Source of the DNA: Leishmania martiniquensis
Lineage: Eukaryota > Euglenozoa > Kinetoplastea > Trypanosomatida > Trypanosomatidae
Reading direction: 5' to 3'
NCBI RefSeq assembly: GCF_017916325.1
Contig: NC_090153.1
Location: 5,001-69,000, forward strand
DNA length: 64,000 nucleotides
In this document: piece after piece, positions 11,094-19,619 of the stretch
Position numbering within the stretch: position 1 is the first letter of the stretch
Layout: every line of letters begins with the position of its first letter
The notes under the pieces: model-generated
Told to the model about the DNA's origin: nothing
What the model saw: the letters and a program-made list of their open reading frames with translations, nothing else
The model's database searches: none
Program-made: the position numbers and the translations under genes

Positions 11094-12710
11094 CTAGGGA
11101 TGTCGCGGCTGCTTGTCACACGCAGAGGCGCAGTGGGGGTCATTTGGTGCCCCGTTGGGAGCAGAGACAAGAAAGGCCGGCGCGGTCGGCATGCACGAGG
11201 GCGGCAGCTCACCGGTGCTCCCGACGCTGACATCAGCGAGCTTCACTTTACGCTGTATACGCCACCAGACCGCTGCCCAGCAAGGTAAAGCAACAAGTAG
11301 GTACATGAAGACGAAGGAAATAGCGTCCCGCAGTTGAACGCGGGAGAGGCAGCGGCCCTGACCGTCTGCCTCGGCTATCCATGCGCATTGAAAGGGCTCC
11401 TCACTTCCGTAACAGGCGTCGATGGAGCGGTCACGGCAGTGTCGCCCCAAGTAGTCTGATAGAAGCCCCGTCAACGTTGGCGAGAGAAAGTCACCGAGAA
11501 AATGAATGATGAAAACAGAATAGCTCACGGCATACGGGCGGATGTCAGCTGGCACAATGGTCAGGATGGAGGCGTTCATGGGGGCCGTGATAGCGAACAA
11601 GGCCACAACTCCCACAATGAAAGAGAGCGCAAAGACAAAAGCATTGGTGCTGAAGAGTGCCACTTCGCCGCTAGGGAGGGCGATGAGAATCATCAAGATA
11701 TTGAACTTCTGGCACTGCGTTGCCCCAGCGGGGCCGGCGCTGCCACCCCAGTGGTCCACAGCAAGGCCACCCAGCAGCGAGCCCACTACCCCACTGGAAG
11801 CCGTCGCCGCGCCCATAAAGGCCGCCGCCGCTTTTTTGCCGAGCTGCAGTGGACCCTCGTGCAAGAAAGGAATACTCCAGATCGAGAGGGCACCTGTCAC
11901 GAAGCAGTGTGTGGAAAACCCAAGTACAAGCAGCATATAGTTTGTGTTGCCTAAAACATCAGTGGTGGCAGTGAGAAACGACGTTCGCGAGACGGACAGG
12001 ACGGCGGGAGGAAGGTGGTAGCGGGCGGGGATGTGGCACAAAAGCGCTGCAAGAGGTAGTACCACACCCACCTGAGCCACAAATATCACCCGCCATGGCG
12101 TAATGCCCCATAGCGTGGGGTACGATGTGAGCACACCACCGCAGCCCATTCCCACAGCCGTCCCGATGGGAATCATCGAGTAAAAGAAGCCAATCCACGA
12201 CGTTCGGCTCACGGGAGGAGCAATGTTGTCAATAATGGTGACCACAAAGCCGACAAACGCAGCCTCCGCCACACCTACGAGGGTGCGGCAGGTCAACAAA
12301 GCTGCGTAGCTACATGAAACGGCGCAGGCGAGGCACGCAGCGGCCCAGAGCGCCAGCCCGAAAAGAATGACCGTCCTAGAGCCCCACGCGCTGCCGCAGG
12401 AAGTCAAGATGGGACTGGCAACCAAGTAGCCAATGACAAACCCAGAAGCGAGGAAGCCACTCTGCGCATCGGAGAGCGGCGATCCGTGCTCAGTGAGGGT
12501 TCGGTCACTGCGGATGGAGAAGATTGCACCGACTGTCGCGCCGCGATCAAAGTAGAGGAGAAAATTCATCGCTGTCAATATCCATAAGACTGTGCGAGGC
12601 AACATCTGAGATTCATGCATGGCGTTTTCCGCACACGTTGCACTCGTCATGTGGGGCACTGCGTCCGACGGTATCAGCGTGGTTTCGTCGGGTGCATCTA
12701 CCACAACCAT
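11094..12710 (-). CDS. Major facilitator superfamily transporter, spinster-like
   Basis: The product has 538 residues from the ATG at 12710; eight further codons upstream begin with GTG. About 12 hydrophobic helices follow a polar N-terminus of some 40 residues, in the order of an MFS protein. The first helix (VLWILTAMNFLLYFDRGATVGAI) has the Asp-Arg pair typical of spinster-type carriers at its end. The second helix region (SDAQSGFLASGFVIGYLVASPI) and the later segments (FYSMIPIGTAVGMGCGGVL) also match that group. Spinster-like proteins move lysolipids, sphingolipid derivatives or organic anions across organelle or plasma membranes (family knowledge). A Cys-containing extramembrane loop (about 440-470) precedes the last helix. 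The substrate cannot be inferred. Confidence 0.88.
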   Translation of the reverse strand: MVVVDAPDETTLIPSDAVPHMTSATCAENAMHESQMLPRTVLWILTAMNFLLYFDRGATVGAIFSIRSDRTLTEHGSPLSDAQSGFLASGFVIGYLVASPILTSCGSAWGSRTVILFGLALWAAACLACAVSCSYAALLTCRTLVGVAEAAFVGFVVTIIDNIAPPVSRTSWIGFFYSMIPIGTAVGMGCGGVLTSYPTLWGITPWRVIFVAQVGVVLPLAALLCHIPARYHLPPAVLSVSRTSFLTATTDVLGNTNYMLLVLGFSTHCFVTGALSIWSIPFLHEGPLQLGKKAAAAFMGAATASSGVVGSLLGGLAVDHWGGSAGPAGATQCQKFNILMILIALPSGEVALFSTNAFVFALSFIVGVVALFAITAPMNASILTIVPADIRPYAVSYSVFIIHFLGDFLSPTLTGLLSDYLGRHCRDRSIDACYGSEEPFQCAWIAEADGQGRCLSRVQLRDAISFVFMYLLVALPCWAAVWWRIQRKVKLADVSVGSTGELPPSCMPTAPAFLVSAPNGAPNDPHCASACDKQPRHP

Positions 12711-13523
12711 GCTGACTGCCGGCCCCTTGCTCACTATGAAACGCTACTGCTATCCCCTATCCACCACGTATTGTGAAGCTGGCGTTTTCGAAAAATGTTA
12801 CCTTAGACTCAGCCACCTTCGATGATTCGCAGAAGAGGGCGCTGAACTGGGCTGCGCAGAGGGTCTCTGCAGATCGCGAAGCGTGTAGGGGCCCACAGGT
12901 TTCTCAGAGGACGCTTGACAAAACAAAGCCTCCGCAACAGACGTTCGTCCGTGCCACCGTGCGACGTTGCAAAGAAGAAAAACAAACAGATTCCATTCGA
13001 AGGCAATAGAAGCGCAGAGGGAAGCCAAGCACGACGAAGGCGAAGGAGGGGAAGAGACGCAGTAGAAGGTCATGAAAAGCATTCCTCCCCGATGTTGCGC
13101 TTGAGGTGAGGACCCCTGCAGCCCAAGAGACCATGGAATCCTCACCCTGCATTGAGATAGGGGAAGGGTCCCTTACCAGGGAGGGGGGAGAGGCGCCATC
13201 GCCGTGCAAGAGCATGCCATATCAGAATCAGCACGGGAGCAAGAGAGAGGCGCCAGACAGAACACCTCATGCTGATACTCCCGTCTACCATTGGTCCCGA
13301 TAGGCGGCCTCAGTGATGGCGATCAGTCCAGAGGCCTAAATCTTTCGATCAGCATCGCGATGAAAGCGAGTAAAGAAGAGCAGTAGAAATAGCGGTGACG
13401 AGTCAAGACAATGAAGGAAGTCGCCAAAGTAGTGCCAGCGTGCTTGTTCACCATTGGCATACACGGCAGCAGGACGAGAGGACACCCATGTTGTGAGATG
13501 TACGCAGCAGCGTTGCGTAGTCC
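12711..13523. other. Intergenic region upstream of the transporter
   Basis: About 0.8 kb with no gene supported. It holds the 3' flank of the large helical-repeat gene and the 5' region of the transporter. Confidence 0.45.
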
Positions 13524-16448
13524 TCACATCAGAGGCATCTGTGCAGCAAGGTCATCGATGGCGACCTTGGAAGCGTTTGTGTCGCCTAGGACGCTCGTAA
13601 GAGCAGCGGCGACGGCACGCCATCGCTCTACCAGCGGTCGCCGCTGCAAAACATTCCACTGCACAGACTCATTCCATGCTTCCACCGCAAAGAACTCGAC
13701 GACAGTTTCGCAAAGACAGAGGTCCCGGTGTGCGGTGAAAGGTTCGCCCCCATCAGGATGTGGCCGAGAAAAAGAAGAGCGCAGAGACGCGTTGCCGGCG
13801 GTTATACAAGGAAGGGCTTCAGTGAGCGCTTCGCAGACGCGCAGTCGGCCGTCGACGTCACGAGCAACTTTGAACGCTGCATAGAGAGTGGCTAAGAAGG
13901 CCGCAAGCCCAGCGGCAGAAGTGACGGCGCTGCCGAGCTGTAGCTTGACAGAGGCCAGCATGGCGTTGAGCGCCGCATCGCACAAATAATGGGAATCAGG
14001 CGGGGAAAGATGCGTTGCAACATGGTGGCAGGCTGCTGCCACTTGTTCGAAATCGCAACAGCCTATATCAGCCATACAGGGAAGCTCGGCTAGGTGCAAC
14101 GCTTCCACGTCAAGGGGCGTGGAGGCCTGACGCTCCAGCATCGCGCGCAGCGCAGCCTCTATGCGTGCAAGAGCTAGTGTTACTCGTTGCCGGGCGGTTG
14201 AGCACGGGCCTCCTCTATCCTCCTCATCGTCGCACTGAGTGAGTAGGCTTGCGAGGCGATCGCTCTGTCGGCGAAGCTCAGCAGTGGAGAGAGCCGGTTG
14301 CTCAGCTGCAAAGGCGTCGAGCTCTGTATCAAGCAACAGACAGAGTCGATTGCGCAAAATCTCGTTCGCTGCTGTCCCGGACACCTCAGGCTCCCTAGTG
14401 TCTCTACGATCCGCCTCTAGCTCCACCCCGGCGTGAAGAAGTCGAACGGCGCGCACGGGGTTGCTGTCAAGAAGTGCCTCTGCGGTGTACCATAGAAGTC
14501 GACTCCACCAAAGAGCGTCAGGCAAGGTGAGCGTCACGTGCTGCAGGATGGGGCAGACATGTGCCTCCAGCACGCCTCCAATCTCAGCACGGCGCTCCTC
14601 TGTCGGGTCTACCAAGCTGCCCATAGCAAATACTTTGGCAAACTCGATGATACAGGACGGCGACTGATGCTCGTGAAATGAGGCTATGCACAGCTCCGCA
14701 ACGGAACCAGCGACGAGAAGCAGTGACCGGCGGATCAGAAACGTGACTAGCTCGCTGCAGGCGTGCACAGACGTTGCCTCTGCGGTGCATGCCAACAGCG
14801 TTCTCACGCGGTCCATTCCATGCTCTGTCTTTCCCAGTAAAAAAGCTACTTGCGCGTGCACCAGCAACAGAGAGGCCTCCAGTGGAGAAGCGACCACATC
14901 CAACCGTTGAAGCAGTCGTAGCGTGTCATCGAGCACCAGCATGGCCTCTACGCCATCATCGTGAAGGGCAAGGGCGAGATGCGCCATATCCAGCAAAACG
15001 GCCTGGAGCTCTTCCTCTGAGGCGACCTCGCCAAAAAGACGCTGCGCGACGTCCAGGCAGCTCCACCGAGTCGCAGTAGACAAGCAGCGCAGCTCCGTCT
15101 TCTCTGCCTTCGTCGACAGCTGCCAAAGGCAGCAGAACAGAAAGCGGTGGAATGTCGATGATGGCGTATCGCCGCTGGTGAGGTGGCGCAGCAGCTCCGC
15201 AACACTCCATTCAGAGGAATGACGAATGAGAACACAGAGCAGTCGGAAGTGGTCGGTAGCGCCCTCGGAGGCCGCTACGCGCCGATGCAGCTCTACAAAC
15301 AAGGTTTCCTCCACCGCAGGAATGTTCTCCATGGCAAGGCTTGCCATGGCGCACAAATCCCCCACATCGACAGCGGTATCATCGCACAGGGCACGGAACA
15401 AAACTACCACCTTTTCCACATCGTGGCGGTAAACTTCAGCTTTGAAGCGCACTACAATCGGCTCCAGGGTCTGAAGAAGCTCAGAAGAAGTTGTCGCCGC
15501 CTCAGCCGCGGCGTGGTACTGGCCACATAAAAGCAAAGAATATGCGTACTGCAAATAGGTCATGCCGAGAAACGTCCGCTGTTTCACTGTGCGCACCTTC
15601 ATGGCCCCCTGCAGTCGCAGGGAGAGAAGCAGCAACCTCTGCAGAGCCGCCTGTACTGCGTGCGACGGCTGCGCTGATGTGCCTGAAGGAAGTGCAGCTG
15701 CCCCCTCGTCCACCTCGCCCTTTTCATCTTTAGATTGCAGCACGACACTGAAGTCGGTCTCCTGTAGTGCTTTGACGCCGGTGTCGTAGATGAACTCGAA
15801 CAGCGCCTCCTTGTAGGTCGCGCTAAAACGCGTTTCTTCGGCCAACTGGGCCGCAATGGCGCACGCGCAGTCGTGCCGACCAGCCAACCAGGCTGCGCGC
15901 AACTGAGCAAACTGAACCTCAGCTGCGAACCTGCGTACAGAGGAGCCCGTTGCCAACGCACACGACTGAACAACAGATGCTGCCCAGGTCAACACCTCTT
16001 CAGCGGCATCAACGCTGGACGTGCGAAGGAGCTCCTTGCTCGTCTTCAGGCACATTAGGATGCATTTTTCTGCGTCCTCTTGATGATGCGACAGGTGCGC
16101 CTCGCGAACCTCTCGCTCAGAAAACACGCAGTGACTGTAAAGAAACAAACGTGTAACTAGAAGGCGCGTCTGCGCCTTGAGTTTGTCGCGCTCTGCTGGC
16201 CATCCAGATAACGCAGTGGCGTTCCAGCAATCCAGCGCCATAACCTGTACGCGTAGCGCCGCCTTCAGAGGAAGTTGGCTACCCTTCTGAGCGTACGCGG
16301 AGACGCGATCAAACCGATGCGCTAACTCCCGGAGTACATCGCCGACGTCCACTGGAACATCCGCGTCAAGCCAGCAGGGAGCCACGTTGTGCAGCCATTC
16401 TGCGGAGCTCAGAATGCCAGATGTACTGTCATCCGTTGCTGCCGGCAT
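13524..16448 (-). CDS. Large alpha-helical repeat protein, possibly SPO22/ZIP4-like
   Basis: The protein has 974 residues from the ATG at 16448. The open frame runs 41 codons further but begins with TTG, and a splice-acceptor-like CTGCAG at 16522 precedes the chosen ATG. The whole sequence is helical, rich in Leu, Ala and Glu, and looks like tandem TPR-type hairpins. The N-terminal third resembles the SPO22/ZIP4/TEX11 family: DVGDVLRELAHRFDRV, a Trp-Asn-Ala segment (LDCWNATALSGWP), and ILMCLKTSKELLRTSSVDAA. That family works in meiotic crossover formation. The match is by eye and weak, so the safe name is helical-repeat protein of unknown function. Confidence 0.75.
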   Translation of the reverse strand: MPAATDDSTSGILSSAEWLHNVAPCWLDADVPVDVGDVLRELAHRFDRVSAYAQKGSQLPLKAALRVQVMALDCWNATALSGWPAERDKLKAQTRLLVTRLFLYSHCVFSEREVREAHLSHHQEDAEKCILMCLKTSKELLRTSSVDAAEEVLTWAASVVQSCALATGSSVRRFAAEVQFAQLRAAWLAGRHDCACAIAAQLAEETRFSATYKEALFEFIYDTGVKALQETDFSVVLQSKDEKGEVDEGAAALPSGTSAQPSHAVQAALQRLLLLSLRLQGAMKVRTVKQRTFLGMTYLQYAYSLLLCGQYHAAAEAATTSSELLQTLEPIVVRFKAEVYRHDVEKVVVLFRALCDDTAVDVGDLCAMASLAMENIPAVEETLFVELHRRVAASEGATDHFRLLCVLIRHSSEWSVAELLRHLTSGDTPSSTFHRFLFCCLWQLSTKAEKTELRCLSTATRWSCLDVAQRLFGEVASEEELQAVLLDMAHLALALHDDGVEAMLVLDDTLRLLQRLDVVASPLEASLLLVHAQVAFLLGKTEHGMDRVRTLLACTAEATSVHACSELVTFLIRRSLLLVAGSVAELCIASFHEHQSPSCIIEFAKVFAMGSLVDPTEERRAEIGGVLEAHVCPILQHVTLTLPDALWWSRLLWYTAEALLDSNPVRAVRLLHAGVELEADRRDTREPEVSGTAANEILRNRLCLLLDTELDAFAAEQPALSTAELRRQSDRLASLLTQCDDEEDRGGPCSTARQRVTLALARIEAALRAMLERQASTPLDVEALHLAELPCMADIGCCDFEQVAAACHHVATHLSPPDSHYLCDAALNAMLASVKLQLGSAVTSAAGLAAFLATLYAAFKVARDVDGRLRVCEALTEALPCITAGNASLRSSFSRPHPDGGEPFTAHRDLCLCETVVEFFAVEAWNESVQWNVLQRRPLVERWRAVAAALTSVLGDTNASKVAIDDLAAQMPLM

Positions 16449-16521
16449 ATGCGCCTGGGCCTCTTTCGTTTTCTGAACCGGTATCTTTTCTATTTGAAGG
16501 CGATGACACACCTTGCTTGCC

Positions 16522-16560
16522 CTGCAGGACGAAAGAGGCAAACCGAGGGAGGAGGATGCC
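16522..16560 (-). promoter_or_regulatory. Probable spliced-leader acceptor
   Basis: The minus strand reads CCTCCTCCCTC, then GCCTCTTTCGTCCTGCAG. The AG at 16523-16522 lies 74 bases before the ATG at 16448 and supports that start for the helical-repeat gene. Confidence 0.45.
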
Positions 16561-17257
16561 GATGCCGTCAATGTCGAGCCACCACAATAGAGAGGGGGAG
16601 AAGGGGTGGGGGCAAACAGAACTATTAAAGAAACAGAAGAACGGAAGAAAAGGGGAAGCAGTCAGGCATGGGAGAGCGAGCGCGTGCCTGACTGCGCAGC
16701 CCTTAGGAGCGTATGTCTTGAGGAAGCTGCCCATATTCCCTTTCCCTATACTTGGCGAGAGGGCCACGAGAGCAAAAGTCTGGGATGAGGGAGGGGTACG
16801 CAGTGCAGCCACGACGCAAGGGCCCTCTCACGTCGTCTCCCATCAACGTCTGAACAGAGGGAGGTGACGAAAATGAGGAAGCCCGCGCAAATGGGGCGCT
16901 GCTGTACTGACTGGATGACTTGCGTGCAACACGGCAACACTGATTCTTTAGATCGACACGACAGAAGAGCGAAATGGGCGCCTCCGAACTCTCTCTCCTC
17001 CCCTTCTGACATTATCCAGCGCGACTCTCCTGAGCACGACTCTCCTGAGCACGACTTACGTAACGGATGCGACCCACAAGCCCACCGACACACGTCGCTA
17101 TGCCGACTGCAGCCTGGCAAGCATGCACATCAGAGGAATAAAAAGAAGCAAGCATGATGGTCATTTACCCCGACAATAGAGGAGCATAGGCACACAAAGG
17201 GATGAAAGGCCACGCAAAAGATGCCGCCTCGCTCGGATCAGCAGGGCTGACAATCGC
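16561..17257. other. Intergenic region with a short tandem repeat
   Basis: No gene supported. It is the 3' flank of the small membrane-protein gene. A 15-base unit (GACTCTCCTGAGCAC) is repeated in tandem at 17023-17055. Confidence 0.5.
17023..17055. repeat. Tandem 15-bp repeat, 2.2 copies
   Basis: Units at 17023-17037 and 17038-17052 are identical (GACTCTCCTGAGCAC), followed by GAC. Small and probably a chance duplication. Confidence 0.85.
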
Positions 17258-17731
17258 TTACGACTTTTGTGACTCGATAGTAGCACGTGCCTTTTCAACT
17301 TCCTCCTCCTGCGCTACGGTCCGCTCACGCTCGCGCACCATTTGCATAATCTGCTTCGACACCCGGTGCTCGCGCACCTTGCGCTCCAGCACCGGCGTTG
17401 TGGGGCCTACAGTGTACGCGTGGTACACAAAGGATAGCCAAATGTTACCAAAGAGAATTGCGCAGAAAAACACCATCGACATCACAAACGTCTTCCACAA
17501 CTGCATCTGCGTCTTTCGCCAGATCCACCGAGCCCGGTTGGTACGAAACGGCTTCGTCCAACCACCTATCTTGTTCATGAGGAGCATGCGGTAGAACATT
17601 GTCCGACGCGCTAACGTGTCCTTGACCGGGCCCGCCCCAGGCCCCCACATTCCTGGGCGGTCCGAGAACTTTGATGGTGTAGGGGCCAAATGGCCCCGGT
17701 TCATGCGGGCCGCCGTACAGCGCCGCAACAT
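17258..17731 (-). CDS. Small single-TM protein, probably mitochondrial
   Basis: The product has 157 residues from the ATG at 17731. The frame is open further upstream to 17989, but that part reads as hydrophobic non-coding sequence. The N-terminus (MLRRCTAARMNRGHL) is Arg-rich without acids, like an import signal. A basic, Trp-containing region (GGWTKPFRTNRARWIWRK) leads into one membrane helix (about 83-107, MSMVFFCAILFGNIWLSFVYHAY). The C-terminal 40 residues are a charged helix (KQIMQMVRERERTVAQEEEV). This layout is common in accessory subunits of inner-membrane respiratory complexes, but I do not recognise the family. Function unknown. Confidence 0.7.
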   Translation of the reverse strand: MLRRCTAARMNRGHLAPTPSKFSDRPGMWGPGAGPVKDTLARRTMFYRMLLMNKIGGWTKPFRTNRARWIWRKTQMQLWKTFVMSMVFFCAILFGNIWLSFVYHAYTVGPTTPVLERKVREHRVSKQIMQMVRERERTVAQEEEVEKARATIESQKS

Positions 17732-19619
17732 CGTAACCTCTTCCTTTGAAGGGTGTTGACTGCTAGGGCCCGCGGTCGTGAACCAGCACAACAACGTAGG
17801 TGAGATGCCGCTGGAGAGAAAACCCAGTATGTATACAGTCGCTCCGTGAAGAAACAGCCTACCCCTTAAAATTTTGGTGAGCTCAGTGCGGGCCTGGGCC
17901 GTAAGAATCGATATGAAAGCTGAGCAGACAAGACCACGGAACACAAGGGAAGAGGTGACGGTCACCTGCGAAACGTCCAAGACGAACATTAAGATCAGAG
18001 AGAAAGGAGCAGCGCAGGTAGTAACGATCCGATGGCGTAACAGCGACAGACGAAGGCAGCAACAGGAGCGCTCTGAACCGAGATCGCAACACTTGCTCCA
18101 CTGCCACGAGACATAGCCTACCCTCTACGAGGGTTTCCGCAAGCTCAGCAACGAGAAAGGCGTATCTGTTTCTTCCTGCACGCCCCATCCAGTCCCTCAC
18201 GAGAGCCGACCCGCACACACACTTGCATCGCTTCTTCGTTGTACTATGAACGCATTTCGTCGCTTCCCTTAACCGGACCGCCGAAGTGTTACGAGTGCTA
18301 TAACACTGTGTTGCCTCGGCCACAAGCAGTTGTTATACCTGAAGCTGACGTTCCGGTGTGCAGGTAAAGGAGCAGACGCTCGTCACATCAGGTGAGCGTC
18401 CTCTGCTGCACCGCGGCCCCACGGTCGCGCCGCCTAGGGCCAGCCGCCATGCCGTCGCATCGTGCCGTGCGTCGGGCGCGCTCATCTCGCTCTCCGCCGC
18501 CCTCTCCCTCCGGCCGGCGCGGTGGCGGCTGTTGCGCCATTCGCAGGATGTGTTTCGGGCGCGCAGCGGGTCGGCTCGAGGAGGGAGCGGGCCAGTTCCA
18601 CGTCACGACCCCCACAGACCCCGCACCCCCGCCCGCGCGCCGTGCTTCGCCCTCCGTGCGTGCGAGCCGCTGCACCTCCCCATCTGGGGTGCAGCCGCTC
18701 ACACGGCGGGGCTCTGCGGGACTCGACGAGACGATGCGCGGCACACTCGCCACGCTCCAGGCGTCTGTGCAGCGGCAGCCCGCCCATTCGGGCGCAGCGG
18801 ATGCCGTCTGCAGTGCGCGCGTGCACCTTCGGGATCCCCCGTACCGATCGCGCACCGCCCCTGCTCCTCCAGGCCAGCGTGGCTGTCGGCATGTAGGGGT
18901 GGGAGGGGGAGGGCCACTATGCCTTCTACCGATACCGGCGCACCACTGGTAGGCAGCCGTTAGCCGGGCGGCGACGGGAGCCGTGCACAGGCATGTGCCA
19001 GCGCGCAGCTTGTCGTCCAGAAGCGGCATCCGGGAGGGGTGAGCCACGGGAGACAGCGATAGCTGCCCAATGAGGGGAGCCGGCGCAGCGCGATGGAGGT
19101 GCACGCAATCCGCTCGCGGCGTGAGAAGCGGTGTACCCTGACCGTCGAGCGGCCCGTGGATTCCATGTGGCACACGGAGCGCAGCAGCGGGTCTGGTGCC
19201 TTCATGTTGAAGCAGGGCGGGGGGTCAGAGGCACTGGCGATGTGGGGGCGGGGGTGCAGCAGTCCCCGCGAACGAGGGTGCGGCGTATCATCTGCACTTC
19301 CTACTGTCACTGCCACGAAGGCATAGGCACGGGCAGCACACAGAAACCGCATGGGTGCCCCTCTGCTGAGATGCACGAGGACGGCCGCCTGTGGCATTGA
19401 GAGCACCGCCCTCGTGCTCTTGCGATGTGGGAAGACTCCTGCCTATCATTGCCAAGTAGGGGAAGCACATACGTGTTTATACTTTTTTTCTTGGCAGAAA
19501 AAGAAACCAAAAAAATAAGATTTTGGTACTGTAGCGTCAAGTGAAGAGTCACGCTAATGTACATGGGTGAGCGGGGCGGAGGAAAAGAAGCGCTCTCTCT
19601 CTCGCGAACCTGAAGAATC
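17732..19619. other. Intergenic region holding repeat element A copy 1
   Basis: This 1.9 kb gap is the 3' flank of the zinc-finger gene. Most of it is element A (18348-19442). No protein gene is supported; the ORFs inside element A overlap in several frames and are judged spurious. Confidence 0.6.
18348..19442 (+). repeat. Dispersed repeat element A, copy 1 (inverted partner at 43573-44667)
   Basis: This 1,095-bp segment is the reverse complement of 43573-44667. Paired positions always sum to 63015 at both ends, so there is no net length change. Two differences were noticed: G at 19077 against T at 43938 and C at 18878 against A at 44137 (each an A/T-G/C transition when complemented). Left boundary: ACGTTCCGGTGTGCAGG; right boundary: GAAGACTCCTGC. 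No target-site duplication is visible. It is GC-rich and lies in the 3' flank of the zinc-finger gene. It could be a SIDER-type degenerate retroposon or a segmental duplication kept alike by gene conversion; I cannot assign a family. Confidence 0.95.

Noticed and set aside
18388..19173. Long overlapping ORFs (up to 261 codons) in both copies of element A
   Set aside because: They overlap on both strands, the longest begins at GTG, and high GC content explains the lack of stops. Identity between copies reflects the repeat, not coding constraint.
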